A program made the translations under genes and the position numbers. A stretch of 64,000 nucleotides of DNA from an uncultured Oscillospiraceae bacterium. GTDB taxonomy: Bacteria > Bacillota > Clostridia > Oscillospirales > Oscillospiraceae. This document shows, piece after piece, positions 28,803-38,716 of the stretch (the stretch's first letter is position 1; each line of letters opens with the position of its first letter). The notes under the pieces were generated by a model that did no database searches, was not told the origin of the DNA, and saw only the letters and a list, made by a program, of their open reading frames with translations. The stretch covers positions 1-64,000 of the forward strand of contig CANQRM010000006.1 of NCBI GenBank assembly GCA_947626265.1. The letters run 5' to 3'.

Positions 28803-29615
28803 TTACGCCAGATACCCCGCCCGGGGAGACACGTTAAAATGTTCCGCCAGCAGATGCATCTCGTCGTCCGTGAGAGTCTGCTTTATGGGAAGGTGGGCGA
28901 TCTTCATCCAGATCTTCGCCGCCTTCTCCGCCGTCTCGATGAGGCCAAAGGTCTCGTCCAGGTCCTTCCCCGCGCCGTATATGCCGTGCTGGGCCCAGAC
29001 CACCAGCCGGGCGGTCTTCATCTTCTCAGCAGTAGCCTCGCCGATCTCGTTGGTGCCGCAGAGCATCCAGGGCAGCACATTCACCCCGTCCGGGAACACC
29101 ACGATGCACTCCGTGCACATCTGCCACAGGGTCCTTGTGAACGCCCGCTCATTAAGGTCGTGGACGTAGGTCATGGCCAAGAGATTGGCCGGGTGGCAGT
29201 GCATGATGACCCGGTTTGCCGGGTCCACGGCCAGGCGCGCGGCGTGGCTCATCATGTGCGGGGGGAACTCGCTGGTGAACTTGCCGCCGTCGGCGAAGCC
29301 CCAAAGAAGCTCCGCCGTCGCGCCCTTATCCCTGAGCCGCACCAGGCCCAGGTTCACGTCGGGGGCGTACTGGACATTCTTGAAATACTTGCCCGTGCCG
29401 GTGACGAGAAAATACTTCCCGTCCAGGGCCGGGGCCTCGAAGCCGGTGGGGATGGTGCGGATGACCGCGTTTAAGTTTACATAATCTTTAACATCTGCCT
29501 CGTCCAGCAGCAGGCTTATATTGCCGCCGTTGCGTTCGTCCCAGGTGTGGGCATACATATTGGTGCAGGTGCGGACCATCTCTGTCATGAAGGGGGCGGT
29601 GAGGATGTCTTTCAT
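28803..29615 (-). CDS. rhaD: Rhamnulose-1-phosphate aldolase (class II aldolase)
   Basis: WDERNGGNISLLL; VIMHCHPANLLAMTYV; adjacent to rhamnulokinase. Confidence 0.88.
   Translation of the reverse strand: MKDILTAPFMTEMVRTCTNMYAHTWDERNGGNISLLLDEADVKDYVNLNAVIRTIPTGFEAPALDGKYFLVTGTGKYFKNVQYAPDVNLGLVRLRDKGATAELLWGFADGGKFTSEFPPHMMSHAARLAVDPANRVIMHCHPANLLAMTYVHDLNERAFTRTLWQMCTECIVVFPDGVNVLPWMLCGTNEIGEATAEKMKTARLVVWAQHGIYGAGKDLDETFGLIETAEKAAKIWMKIAHLPIKQTLTDDEMHLLAEHFNVSPRAGYLA
29474..29484 (-). promoter_or_regulatory. XerD half-site-like motif TTATGTAAACT (intragenic)
   Basis: Exact 11-mer on the minus strand in rhaD, in-frame as D-Y-V-N. Confidence 0.5.
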
Positions 29616-29627
29616 ATCATTATCTCC

Positions 29628-31049
29628 TTATCTCGTGATCACGTCCACGGGGACGTTGAATATTTTAGCGACTTTCAGGATGGTGTCAATATGCCGTCCC
29701 ACGGCGGCGGCCATGTGGTGGGTGGGGCCAGCCTCGCTCCAGCGGTCGCAGAACTCCCTCGCCCCGCAGGTGAAGCGGGTGCGCATGTTGGTGTCCCCGA
29801 AGGTGAAGATGGGCCCGGGCTCGTTGACGCCCTCGGCGGCGACGAATTTGAAGTGGCCGTCCCGGTCCTGGGTGATGCCGAGATATGTCACCGGCCCCGC
29901 GGGGGGATAGAACTGGGTCAGGTACCCGCCGCCAGTCTTGCCGTGGAATACGGGCACGATCTTCATGGTGGGTTTCCGCGCCTGGGATATGTCCGCGTCC
30001 CCGGACCCGGAGTGGCCGATGATGCAGATGTCCTCGTCAAAGTCGATGGAATACATCTCGGAGAGCTGGCCCGTGCCGGCAATGGTCTTGAGGATGCTCA
30101 TGGCCATAGCCACCTTGATGTCCCCCTCCACGGCGCAGGCCGTGCCCTGCTTGATGAGCATGGAGAAGGCGGGGATGAGCATGCTGTCCAGCTTCCCGGC
30201 CACCCCCTGAGCGAAGCCGTCATAGTGGGAGGCCACGAAGGCGAGCTGCTCATCCTTCACCCACTGCTCGAAGGCCACCACATATTTCGCCATGTCCCAG
30301 ACCTTTTCCACTGTCCCGCCGCCCTCGATGTCGAAGGTGTCCAGGATGTCCTGTGCCTTGGCCCGGATGGCCGCCTCGTCGGTGACGCCGTCCGCGATGG
30401 CCCACATCTTCTCCCAATCGAACTGCTTGGTGTAAAGGCCCATCCGGTGGTAGAGGTTGGTCTCGTCGATGTAGAGGTCCATCATGCCGGGATAGGGCCG
30501 GCCGATCTGGGCCAGGTTCGTATCCCGGAAGCGGCGGCGCACCTGGGCGGCGCGGCACCAGTCCTCTATCTCCGCCTGGGCATGCTCGTCGCCGCCCTCC
30601 ACCACGCCGGTGATGACCGCGTGGCGCTTCCCGGCCCGCTCCAGGTCCGCCACCATCTCCCCCACGGCCCCGCAGGCGTACAGCGTGCCCAGCCATGCGG
30701 CCGTGTCGGTGTGCTCGTAGTCGGGGGCCCGTTTTTTCTGCAGGTTCACCAGCACCACGGGCACGTCCAGATCCCGCACGGCGGGGAGCATGTTGTAGCT
30801 GGTGGCGTAGGTCAGAAGCTGCAATATCACCAGGTCCACATCCGCGGCCCGGAACCTGTCCCCGGCGGCCATGGCCAGCTCCTTGGTGGTCACAAGGCCG
30901 CCGTCTATGAGCTCCACAGAGTCCGGGATGCGCTTTTTGAAGTCCGCGTACTGCCCCTCGAACTCGGGCACCAGGGAGGGGAACTGGGGCAGATAGGCCC
31001 CCAGGGCGATGGCGAATACGCCCACTCTTGCTTTCGTCTCCACTAACAT
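29628..31049 (-). CDS. L-fucose/L-arabinose isomerase-family protein (AraA-like), candidate L-rhamnose isomerase
   Basis: AraA-like segments: TAAWLGTLYACGAVGEM, HAVITG, CAVEGDIKVAMAM, GPTHHMAAAVG; position in rha operon. Confidence 0.75.
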   Translation of the reverse strand: MLVETKARVGVFAIALGAYLPQFPSLVPEFEGQYADFKKRIPDSVELIDGGLVTTKELAMAAGDRFRAADVDLVILQLLTYATSYNMLPAVRDLDVPVVLVNLQKKRAPDYEHTDTAAWLGTLYACGAVGEMVADLERAGKRHAVITGVVEGGDEHAQAEIEDWCRAAQVRRRFRDTNLAQIGRPYPGMMDLYIDETNLYHRMGLYTKQFDWEKMWAIADGVTDEAAIRAKAQDILDTFDIEGGGTVEKVWDMAKYVVAFEQWVKDEQLAFVASHYDGFAQGVAGKLDSMLIPAFSMLIKQGTACAVEGDIKVAMAMSILKTIAGTGQLSEMYSIDFDEDICIIGHSGSGDADISQARKPTMKIVPVFHGKTGGGYLTQFYPPAGPVTYLGITQDRDGHFKFVAAEGVNEPGPIFTFGDTNMRTRFTCGAREFCDRWSEAGPTHHMAAAVGRHIDTILKVAKIFNVPVDVITR

Positions 31050-32320
31050 GACACTGCCTCCATTTGTACTTTCAAATTGCCCAGGGCCGTGGCCTCGATG
31101 GGCAGGGCCACGACCTGCAGGCCCGTGGCCTCCTCCGTCAGGCGGTTCAGGAAAGCGTTTTTCGCCCCGCCGCCCACGATGTACAGCTTTTCGTACGTTC
31201 GGCCGGTATTTCGTTCCAGCTCCCGGATGGCGTCCCGGTAGCTGAGGGCCAGGCTCTCATAGGCGCAGCGGAAGTAGTCGCCGGGAGCCTTGAGCGCCCC
31301 GCCCGCGGCCTGGTCAAAGGCCGAGACCATGCTCTCCGGGGCCAGGAATGCGGGGGCATTGGCGTCCACGGTGATGTTACAGGTACTTGCCTCCGCCAAC
31401 CTTACTATTTCCGGAAAAGGCGTGTCCGGGCACAGCTCCTTTTGAAGCTCATTTATGAGCCACATGCCCATGATGTTCTTCTGATACCGGTTGTACCCCA
31501 CGCCGCCCTCGTTAGACCAGTTGGCGGCGAGGCTTCCCCCGTCCGTGATGGGCTTCGGCGTCTTCACACCCAGCAGGGACCATGTGCCGGAGGAGATATA
31601 GGGCTCGTTCCCCTCCATGGGGATGCCCTCCACGGCGGAGCCGGTGTCATGGGTGGCGCAGAGGACGCATTTTATCCCCTCGTATTCGCCGATGGCCGTC
31701 CCCGGCTTGGTGAGCTTGGGAAACAGCGCCCGGGGCAGGCCCAGTGCGTCCGCGATGTCCAGGTCAAATTCCCCCGTTTGGGCGTTCACCATGCCGGTGG
31801 TGGTGGCGTTGGTGTACTCCCGGGCCCTGACGCCGCAGAGCTTCCACATAAGATACTCCGGCAGCATCAGCATGTCCGTGACGCCCTCTAAGCGCCCGGC
31901 CAGCTTGTCCGCACAGAGCTGGTAGAGGCTGTTAAACGGCTGGAACTGGCAGCCGGTGCGGCGGTAGAGCTCCCCGAAGGGTATTATTTCGTGGACCTTT
32001 TCAATGACTGCCTCGGTGCGGCCGTCCCGGTAGGCGTAGCAGGGCAGTTGTTCTATGTCCCCCCGGAGCAGCACATAGTCCACGCCCCAGGTGTCGATGG
32101 CGAGACTGTCGATGGGGCCAAATTCGGCCTTGGCCTTTTCGATGCCCGCCCGGACCTCCGCCAGCAGCGCGGCCACGTCCCAAGTCAGATGTCCGTCCCG
32201 CTCTTTTGGCCCGTTGGGGAAACGGTGGACTTCTTTTGTCCTCAGCCCGCCGTCCTCCCGCCAGCCCACGATGTGCCGGCCGGAGGACGCGCCGATGTCG
32301 ATGGCAAGATGGTATTTCAA
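31043..32320 (-). CDS. rhaB: Rhamnulokinase (FGGY family)
   Basis: LAIDIGASSGRHIVGW; DTWGVDYVLL; HDTGSAVEGIP; TTG start inferred at 32320 with AGGTGATG upstream. Confidence 0.9.
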   Translation of the reverse strand: MKYHLAIDIGASSGRHIVGWREDGGLRTKEVHRFPNGPKERDGHLTWDVAALLAEVRAGIEKAKAEFGPIDSLAIDTWGVDYVLLRGDIEQLPCYAYRDGRTEAVIEKVHEIIPFGELYRRTGCQFQPFNSLYQLCADKLAGRLEGVTDMLMLPEYLMWKLCGVRAREYTNATTTGMVNAQTGEFDLDIADALGLPRALFPKLTKPGTAIGEYEGIKCVLCATHDTGSAVEGIPMEGNEPYISSGTWSLLGVKTPKPITDGGSLAANWSNEGGVGYNRYQKNIMGMWLINELQKELCPDTPFPEIVRLAEASTCNITVDANAPAFLAPESMVSAFDQAAGGALKAPGDYFRCAYESLALSYRDAIRELERNTGRTYEKLYIVGGGAKNAFLNRLTEEATGLQVVALPIEATALGNLKVQMEAVSC

Positions 32321-32337
32321 TTCATCACCTACCCGGC

Positions 32338-32652
32338 TCAGTCCAGATGGAACACCGGCACCAGGTCCGTGGAGACGGGGCTGTTGTCCGGGTTGGTATC
32401 CATGATGTCGGCCATGTAGTCCCACCATTTGCGGTTGATGGGCGTGTCCGCGGAGGCGGCCCAGCGGGCCTCATCCTCGATCTCGATATAGCCGTAGAGC
32501 ACATTGGTCTCCGTGTCCAGATAGATGGAGTAGTTGTGCCCGCCGTACGCGTGTATCATATCCCGCATCTCCGGCCACAGGGCGTTGTGCCGCCGGGCAT
32601 ATTCCTCCGCCATGCCGGGATACAGCTTCATTTTGAATCCCTTGCGTATCAT
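32338..32652 (-). CDS. rhaM: L-rhamnose mutarotase
   Basis: MKLYPGMAEEYARRHNALWPEM...YSIYLDTETNVLYGYIEIEDE. Confidence 0.93.
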   Translation of the reverse strand: MIRKGFKMKLYPGMAEEYARRHNALWPEMRDMIHAYGGHNYSIYLDTETNVLYGYIEIEDEARWAASADTPINRKWWDYMADIMDTNPDNSPVSTDLVPVFHLD

Positions 32653-32687
32653 ATGTCTCGTCCTACCTTTCTATATAGCCGCGGCAG

Positions 32688-33494
32688 TCACTGGCCGGAG
32701 GCCTCGGTGCCCCAGGCCTCGATCTGCGTCAGGGCCGGGAAGGGGCTGGGGTCGTCCGCCTTGATGAGCTTAAAGAGCGTCAGCTCCGTGACCGTGCGGG
32801 GCGCGATGGGAAACCGCTGGGGCGCGGCGTCCCGGCGCAGGGAGAGGGTCTCCTCGCTCCCGTCGCCGAAACGGACCGTGGCGCGGGTCCACCAACTGTC
32901 GTGGGGGAAATCCGCCCGCAGGGTGAGGCGCAGCTCGTCCACCGTCACCGGCCGGCCGAAGGAGAGGGTCAGCGCGGCGCTGGGGTCCCGGTTGATGCCC
33001 CAGCTCTGGTAGGGCCAGACGCCGTGGGCGTCGTTTTCATAGACGCCGTCGATGGCGTTGCGGGCGGCGAACACCGCCTCGCCCCGGGTCTCCACATTGG
33101 CGGCGGCGTGGGGATAGAACCCCGTGTCGCCGTGACTGTCGTAGGGGTCGAAGGCAAGGTTCCGCCGGGCGGCGATCTCCTCCGGTGTCGCCAGCCGGGC
33201 CCGGATGACATGGCAGGAGCCGGTAAAGCTCTTGGGATTATAGACCGTCGCCTGCTCCCCGAAGGGGATGGCAAAGTTGATCTCCCGCTTCACCACGTAA
33301 ATGAGCGCCGGGGACATGGTGTCCTCGAACTGCACCACGCAGTACTGCCCCGGCCGGCCGATCTCCAGGGCCACCCGGTCCCCGGGGGCGTAGGCGTTGG
33401 CGTAGACCAGGCTCACCTGCTCCGCCGCTGGGGCGGTCAGCAGCACCCGGCCTGCCGCGTCCAGTATTTTGAGTTTGATGGGTTCCTGTGGCAT
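32688..33494 (-). CDS. Hypothetical protein, possibly carbohydrate-binding (discoidin-like C-terminal half)
   Basis: ORF co-oriented in the rha/polysaccharide operon; AFAARNAIDG...LTLSFGRPVTVDELRLTLRADF resembles F5/8-type folds. Confidence 0.6.
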   Translation of the reverse strand: MPQEPIKLKILDAAGRVLLTAPAAEQVSLVYANAYAPGDRVALEIGRPGQYCVVQFEDTMSPALIYVVKREINFAIPFGEQATVYNPKSFTGSCHVIRARLATPEEIAARRNLAFDPYDSHGDTGFYPHAAANVETRGEAVFAARNAIDGVYENDAHGVWPYQSWGINRDPSAALTLSFGRPVTVDELRLTLRADFPHDSWWTRATVRFGDGSEETLSLRRDAAPQRFPIAPRTVTELTLFKLIKADDPSPFPALTQIEAWGTEASGQ

Positions 33495-33511
33495 TTGTCT
33501 TCCCTCCTATA

Positions 33512-35335
33512 TCAGCGCACTTCGATCTTCACCCTGCCGGTGAAGTATATCCGCGTTCGGTAAATGGTCTCCGGCCAAGCCGCCCGCAGCCGGGCGTCCC
33601 GGATAGGGACCGCCTCCCATGTGACGCGGTCCGCGCCTTGTACCTCGGCCTTGCCCAGGGTCCCGAAACGGACGGTATCTCCCGCCGTTTCCGGCTTTTC
33701 GGCGCTCATGAGGCCGAGGGCCACCGTTCCCGGATAGTCGGTGACATCCTCCACGGTGAGGCCGTCCGCCGTGAGGGCCATCCGGCGGCGGTAACAGCCC
33801 AGCCCCGGCACAGGCCCGTAGGCCGCGGCGATGTCCATGGACAGGCCGGAGAGGTCCGGGACCACTTCCACATGCTCCGCCCGGGCCTCCGGACCGGAGC
33901 GCTGCTGGTATTGCCCGCCCGCCGGGTCGAATTCCGGCAGGTTGTGCCAGCCGGACTGCATGGTCCATATCTCATAGCGCCTGTCGCTGAAGGTCTTGGC
34001 GGTGTAGCTCTCCACGCCCACGTCGATGAGCAGGGGCCGGCCGTCCTTATAGAGGATGAGGCTGCCGGTATCGTTGTGGTTGTGACTGTCCGCGTTACAG
34101 CCGGCCTTGGCCCCCAGCACATATGTCCCCCGCCGGACGGAGAGCACCCCCACGCTGGGGTACCATATGTCCGCCGCGGCGGGGATGGGCCGGCCCTTTA
34201 TTTTTTCCGCCTCGGCCCGCATCTCCGCCTCTGTGAAAGCGGACTGTATCCGCTCATAGAGGCTGATGCCGCTGGAGTTGTCCGCGGGGCTGTCCTGGGC
34301 CGCCTCTGCGGCGTCCCGCGCCGCCAGGGTCCGCAATGGCTCGCTGCCCATCCGCTTGGCGAACAGATATTCCCGCGCCCCCCGCCGCCCGGCCAGGGGG
34401 CTGCAGTCGGCGAAGTTGAGATAGTATGGCCCCGCCACGTGCATGTGTACGATGTACTCCGCCATATTGCGCAGCTTGGGCTCTTTCCACAGGCTGTCCA
34501 GCGCCCACGGGGCCATTTGGCACAGCAGCTCCAGGGCGTTATAGCATGTCAGCGCCGCGTGGCCGTAATACTGGGCGCCCTCGTTGCAGCAGCCGTCCTC
34601 GCCGTATTCGGCGAGGAAGCTGTCCAGCCCCGCCGCCGCTTTATGCACGTAAGGGGGCAGCGCCCGGGCCGGCAGCAGCGCCGCCGCGGCCAGCAGCACG
34701 TTCTGGGTGCACCAGGGTGTCCAGTTGCACACAGGCTTGTCCTTGGGGTCAGCCGTGTCCGCCATCCACCAGAAGTGGTCGTGGAGATAGGGCCGCAGCA
34801 CCCGCCGGCGGACCTCGTCCTTCATCCGCTCAGCCAAGCCGGGGGCGTATGCGTCCAACTCACGGCCCAGAAGCCTATGGGTCAGCGCCAGCGTGGCCCC
34901 CGTCTCCGCGGCGAACAGGTCCACCACTGGCCGTTTTGTGTCCGGCAGGGGCAGGGCGGGGGTATCCCGCACATACACATTGTGGGCAGGAAGCTGCCAG
35001 GCGCTCTCCTCGCATATGGCCCACAGATAGTCCGCGATGGCGGGGATATACCGCCCCCCGCCGGCGGCGCATGCCGCCATGACAAGGTCGCACAGCGTCC
35101 GCCGCCGGGCGAAGTAGGGCGTCTCATAGCCCGTCCTGTCCCCCCGCTCCGTATAGGCCAGCCACAGCTTCAAGGGCAGCGCGGGCGGCTTTTTCGCCCG
35201 GCGCAGGGCCTCGTCCCCCGCCGCGAGCAAACGCTCCGCGCCGGGAAGGCTCTTCCACGCCCCGCTCCCCGGGGGCGGGGCCAGGCGGGGCTTTTGGGCC
35301 GTCCAGGCGCTCTTTTCCAGAAGTTCACGTATCAT
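33512..35335 (-). CDS. Heparinase II/III family protein (polysaccharide lyase-like), no signal peptide
   Basis: ADSHNHNDTGSLILYKDGRPLLIDVGVESYTAKTFSDRRYEIWTMQSGWHNLP. Confidence 0.85.
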   Translation of the reverse strand: MIRELLEKSAWTAQKPRLAPPPGSGAWKSLPGAERLLAAGDEALRRAKKPPALPLKLWLAYTERGDRTGYETPYFARRRTLCDLVMAACAAGGGRYIPAIADYLWAICEESAWQLPAHNVYVRDTPALPLPDTKRPVVDLFAAETGATLALTHRLLGRELDAYAPGLAERMKDEVRRRVLRPYLHDHFWWMADTADPKDKPVCNWTPWCTQNVLLAAAALLPARALPPYVHKAAAGLDSFLAEYGEDGCCNEGAQYYGHAALTCYNALELLCQMAPWALDSLWKEPKLRNMAEYIVHMHVAGPYYLNFADCSPLAGRRGAREYLFAKRMGSEPLRTLAARDAAEAAQDSPADNSSGISLYERIQSAFTEAEMRAEAEKIKGRPIPAAADIWYPSVGVLSVRRGTYVLGAKAGCNADSHNHNDTGSLILYKDGRPLLIDVGVESYTAKTFSDRRYEIWTMQSGWHNLPEFDPAGGQYQQRSGPEARAEHVEVVPDLSGLSMDIAAAYGPVPGLGCYRRRMALTADGLTVEDVTDYPGTVALGLMSAEKPETAGDTVRFGTLGKAEVQGADRVTWEAVPIRDARLRAAWPETIYRTRIYFTGRVKIEVR

Positions 35336-36590
35336 CGGTCTGATCTCCCAGCTTCTTCATGTACTCCCGGGGGCTGACGCCCTCCAGCTTCTTGAACACC
35401 TTGCTGAAGTAGAAGGCGCTCTCAAACCCCACCCGCTCGCTGATCTCGTATATCTTCATGTCCGTGGACGCCATCAGGTGCTTGGCCGCCTCGATGCGGG
35501 CGCTGGTGACGAATTCTACGAAGCTCCGCCCGTTCTGGGAGAACATCTGGCTGAGATAGTTGGGGCTGAAATTGAAGGCGGAGGCCACGTCGTTCAATGA
35601 CAGGCGCTTATCCAGATTCCGGCGGATATATTCCTGGGCCTGGGCCACCAGCCGGGTCCGGCTGTCGGGGGACCCGGCGGGGGAATCGGGGCAGAAGCAT
35701 ATGGGCCTCGCCGCCCCCAGCAGGGGCAGGGCGTCCATGGCCGCCTGCTGGCTCCGGCCGGCCTGGAGGATATCCGTCACCGGCGGTCCCACCACCCAAT
35801 AGAGGGGCGTGCTGAAATACTTATATAATATCTCCCCCGTCTTTTCCAGCACGGGCCTTAGCTGCTCCGTCAGCCCCTGTTTGTCCTGCAGGGGGATGAG
35901 CACGGAAAAATGGCGCAGGTCCAGCCCGGTCACCCAGCAGGGCATATACCGGGGCATGGTCTTGGCCGCCATACCGGTGACCCCGGCGCTGAGGCCCGGG
36001 GACCGGGCCGTCTCCTCGTCGGAGCACTGAAGCTCCGCCAGCGCCACGGTGTAAGAGGGCGCGTCGAACCGAAGCGCCAGCTCCTCCGCCGCCCGGTCGA
36101 AGGTCTCCCGCTCGGTGAAGAAGCCGCCGTAGAGCTGCAAAAACAGCCGCTCCCTGTACATATCCACGCTCCCCGCCGGGGGCGCCGCCGGGGCCCGCAG
36201 GACCATCTCCTTCTCCACGGCCTTCCGGGCCCGCTCCAGGGCCGCCCGCAGGCTCTGGGCCGTCAGGTCCATCTTGTTGAGATATTCCACCGCGCCGAAG
36301 CGGATGCTGCGCTTCATGTAGTCCAGCTGCTCGTAGCTGGTGAGGATGATGAACACCGGCAGAGTGGGGTCCCGCTTCCGGCAGGTCTCCGCCAGCTCCA
36401 GCCCGTCCATAATAGGCATCATGATGTCCGTGATCACGATGTCCGGGTGCAGCGCCTCTATGTCCCGGAGGGCGTCCGCGCCGTTGGAGGCGGTTCCCAC
36501 GATCTCATAGCCCAGGGCCGGCCAGTCCAGTATCCCCTGCATCCCGATAAGGACCAGGGGCTCGTCGTCCGCAAGATATACCCGTATCAT
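35325..36590 (-). CDS. Two-component response regulator, AraC-type output (YesN-like)
   Basis: IRVYLADDEPLVLIGMQ...DIVITDIMMPIMDG; C-terminal HTH VASAFNFSPNYLSQMF...ISERVGFESAFYFSKVFKKLEGVSPREY. Confidence 0.93.
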   Translation of the reverse strand: MIRVYLADDEPLVLIGMQGILDWPALGYEIVGTASNGADALRDIEALHPDIVITDIMMPIMDGLELAETCRKRDPTLPVFIILTSYEQLDYMKRSIRFGAVEYLNKMDLTAQSLRAALERARKAVEKEMVLRAPAAPPAGSVDMYRERLFLQLYGGFFTERETFDRAAEELALRFDAPSYTVALAELQCSDEETARSPGLSAGVTGMAAKTMPRYMPCWVTGLDLRHFSVLIPLQDKQGLTEQLRPVLEKTGEILYKYFSTPLYWVVGPPVTDILQAGRSQQAAMDALPLLGAARPICFCPDSPAGSPDSRTRLVAQAQEYIRRNLDKRLSLNDVASAFNFSPNYLSQMFSQNGRSFVEFVTSARIEAAKHLMASTDMKIYEISERVGFESAFYFSKVFKKLEGVSPREYMKKLGDQTDDT

Positions 36591-38395
36591 CCTCTCGCCT
36601 CCCCCTCCCGGCCGGGCAGCCGGACCGTGACAGTGGTGCCCGCACCGGGGGTGCTGTCGATGGAAAGGCCATAGGCCTCCCCGAAGATATATTGCAGCCG
36701 CCTGTGGACGTTCCACATGCCCACATGGCGGAACTTGGCGGCGGCCTCCTCGGGGCTGGGCTCGGACAGGGCCTTTTCCGCCTGCTCCGCCGTCATGCCC
36801 ACGCCGTCGTCGTGGAGCCTGAGTAATACGTCCCCGCTCTCCCGCTCCCGGGTCACCGTGAGGCGTATCTCCCCGGCCCGGCCCTTGGGCTCGATGCCGT
36901 GGAAGATGGCGTTCTCCACCAGGGGCTGGAGGGTGAACCGGGGGATGAGGCATTCCCGCGCCAGGGCCTCGTCCTCGATGTAGTCCACGTCCAGGGTGAT
37001 GGTGCCCCCGTAGCGGTACTGCTCGATGGTGAAATAGTCGTTCAGGAGCGCGAACTCCTCATACAGCGGCACCAGCCGCTCGTTGCCCTTGGACACGCTC
37101 TTTAAAAGCCGGGACAGGGCCGTCACCATCTCCTCGATGCCGGGGGCGTGCTGGATGGCCGCCATCCACTTGATGGAGTTCAGGGCGTTATAGATGAAGT
37201 GGGGGTTTATTTGGTTTTGCAGCATGCGGTATTCCATGTCCTGCTTCTGCTTCTCGTCCTCGATGCGCTTGTCCATGAGGGCAGTGATGCTCCGGGACAC
37301 CTGATTGAGGCCCCGGCCGATATCCCCCAGCTCGTTGTTCCACTCGATGTCCGGGTCCACGGTGAAGTCCCCGGCGCTGATGCGCTCTATCCGGCGGCGC
37401 AGGGCCACCACCGGCAGAGCCACCTGCCTGTGGAGCATCAGCGCCAGCACCACGCCCAGAAGGAATATCACCAAAAGGCTCGCCGCAGCGGGCTTTAAGA
37501 GCGCGCCGATCATGCCGGCGTATACGGGCCGGGGCATGGTCTCCACAAGGTACAGGTCATGCACCCCCACAGGCCGGCTCACCACATAGAGGGCCTGGCC
37601 GTCCCGCTCGGTCTTGAACAGCTCCGTATCGGGGGACAGCGTCTCATCGGAGCGCATGGCATACGCCTCCAGGTCCGCCAAGGGCTCCGCCTGGGTGAGC
37701 GTTCCCTCCTCCACCGCGTAGAGCACGCCGCCCATCTTCCAGTAGAGCCGCCCGCCGTCGGTGAGGCTGATGGTGCGCAGGGCGTCGGTGATGAGGGACG
37801 GGGACACGCCGATGCACACCCGGCCCCTGTGGCCGCCGGCGTTGGTGAGGGCGCGGACCACGGGGATGCTGTCAGGGGCCCGGCTGGCCAGCACCAGGGG
37901 GTCGGAGACGATCTGCCGCCAGGCTTCCTCCGCCCCGAAACCGGGCAGGGATGAGCGCACTTCCTCGCTGCCCAGGTTCACAGCGATCTGGCTGCTGTAG
38001 GTGCCGAAGCTCATGTAACTGCCGTCGGCGCTGAAGAGGACGAAGTGCTGTAAATAGGGCGCGGCCCGCATGGAGTTATATTTGCCCGTAAGGGTGATGT
38101 ACACGTTCTGTTTCCTGGACTGGCTGCCGCCCTCCAGAAGCCACGTGCGGATGGAGGGGTCCGCCGAGCACCAGGCGGCCAGGGAGTCCACCTCGTCGAT
38201 GCCGCTGCGCACGGCGGAGGAGGCGGTCTCCAGGGCGTACTCCGCCGAGCGGAAGGCCGTGCTCTCCAGCCGGGCCGCCATCACCCTGGCGCTGCCCGCG
38301 GCGATGACCGCCGCCGCCAGGAGAGTAAATACCAGCGCCAAAAGGAGCACCCGCCGCTGGATGCTTCCCCGGCGCAGTCTCCTGCCCTCGTTCAT
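36587..38395 (-). CDS. Two-component sensor histidine kinase (YesM-like, His_kinase family)
   Basis: LQNQINPHFIYNALNSIKWMA; LQPLVENAIFHGIE; ATGA overlap with the response regulator. Confidence 0.93.
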   Translation of the reverse strand: MNEGRRLRRGSIQRRVLLLALVFTLLAAAVIAAGSARVMAARLESTAFRSAEYALETASSAVRSGIDEVDSLAAWCSADPSIRTWLLEGGSQSRKQNVYITLTGKYNSMRAAPYLQHFVLFSADGSYMSFGTYSSQIAVNLGSEEVRSSLPGFGAEEAWRQIVSDPLVLASRAPDSIPVVRALTNAGGHRGRVCIGVSPSLITDALRTISLTDGGRLYWKMGGVLYAVEEGTLTQAEPLADLEAYAMRSDETLSPDTELFKTERDGQALYVVSRPVGVHDLYLVETMPRPVYAGMIGALLKPAAASLLVIFLLGVVLALMLHRQVALPVVALRRRIERISAGDFTVDPDIEWNNELGDIGRGLNQVSRSITALMDKRIEDEKQKQDMEYRMLQNQINPHFIYNALNSIKWMAAIQHAPGIEEMVTALSRLLKSVSKGNERLVPLYEEFALLNDYFTIEQYRYGGTITLDVDYIEDEALARECLIPRFTLQPLVENAIFHGIEPKGRAGEIRLTVTRERESGDVLLRLHDDGVGMTAEQAEKALSEPSPEEAAAKFRHVGMWNVHRRLQYIFGEAYGLSIDSTPGAGTTVTVRLPGREGEARG

Positions 38396-38532
38396 GGCGG
38401 CGTCCCTCCCCTCTTCCGGTATTCCTATTGAAATTTATGGTATCCCACCTTCTCGCGCCCTGTCAAGGAAAACTTGCGCAAAGCGCACAAAATGGGCCCG
38501 CGTTTTGTGGAGGCGATTTGGCGAAAGAGAAA

Positions 38533-38569
38533 TTTTACATGTTTTACGATAAATATTACATATTTTCGG
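38533..38569. promoter_or_regulatory. 21-bp-phased direct repeat, candidate AraC-family operator
   Basis: TTTTACATGTTTTACG and TATTACATATTTTCGG, 12/16 identical, starts 21 bp apart in the divergent intergenic region. Confidence 0.5.
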
Positions 38570-38716
38570 GAATAACCGGCCAAAACCGTAAAAATTATAT
38601 GGTTTTTCCTGAAAAATACCATGCCTTTTTATCACAATTATACATTAAAATCAGACCAGAACGAGTCGGCGGGCATGCCTGCCGGCAAAATACATTTTAA
38701 TTGGAGGATGAACACC

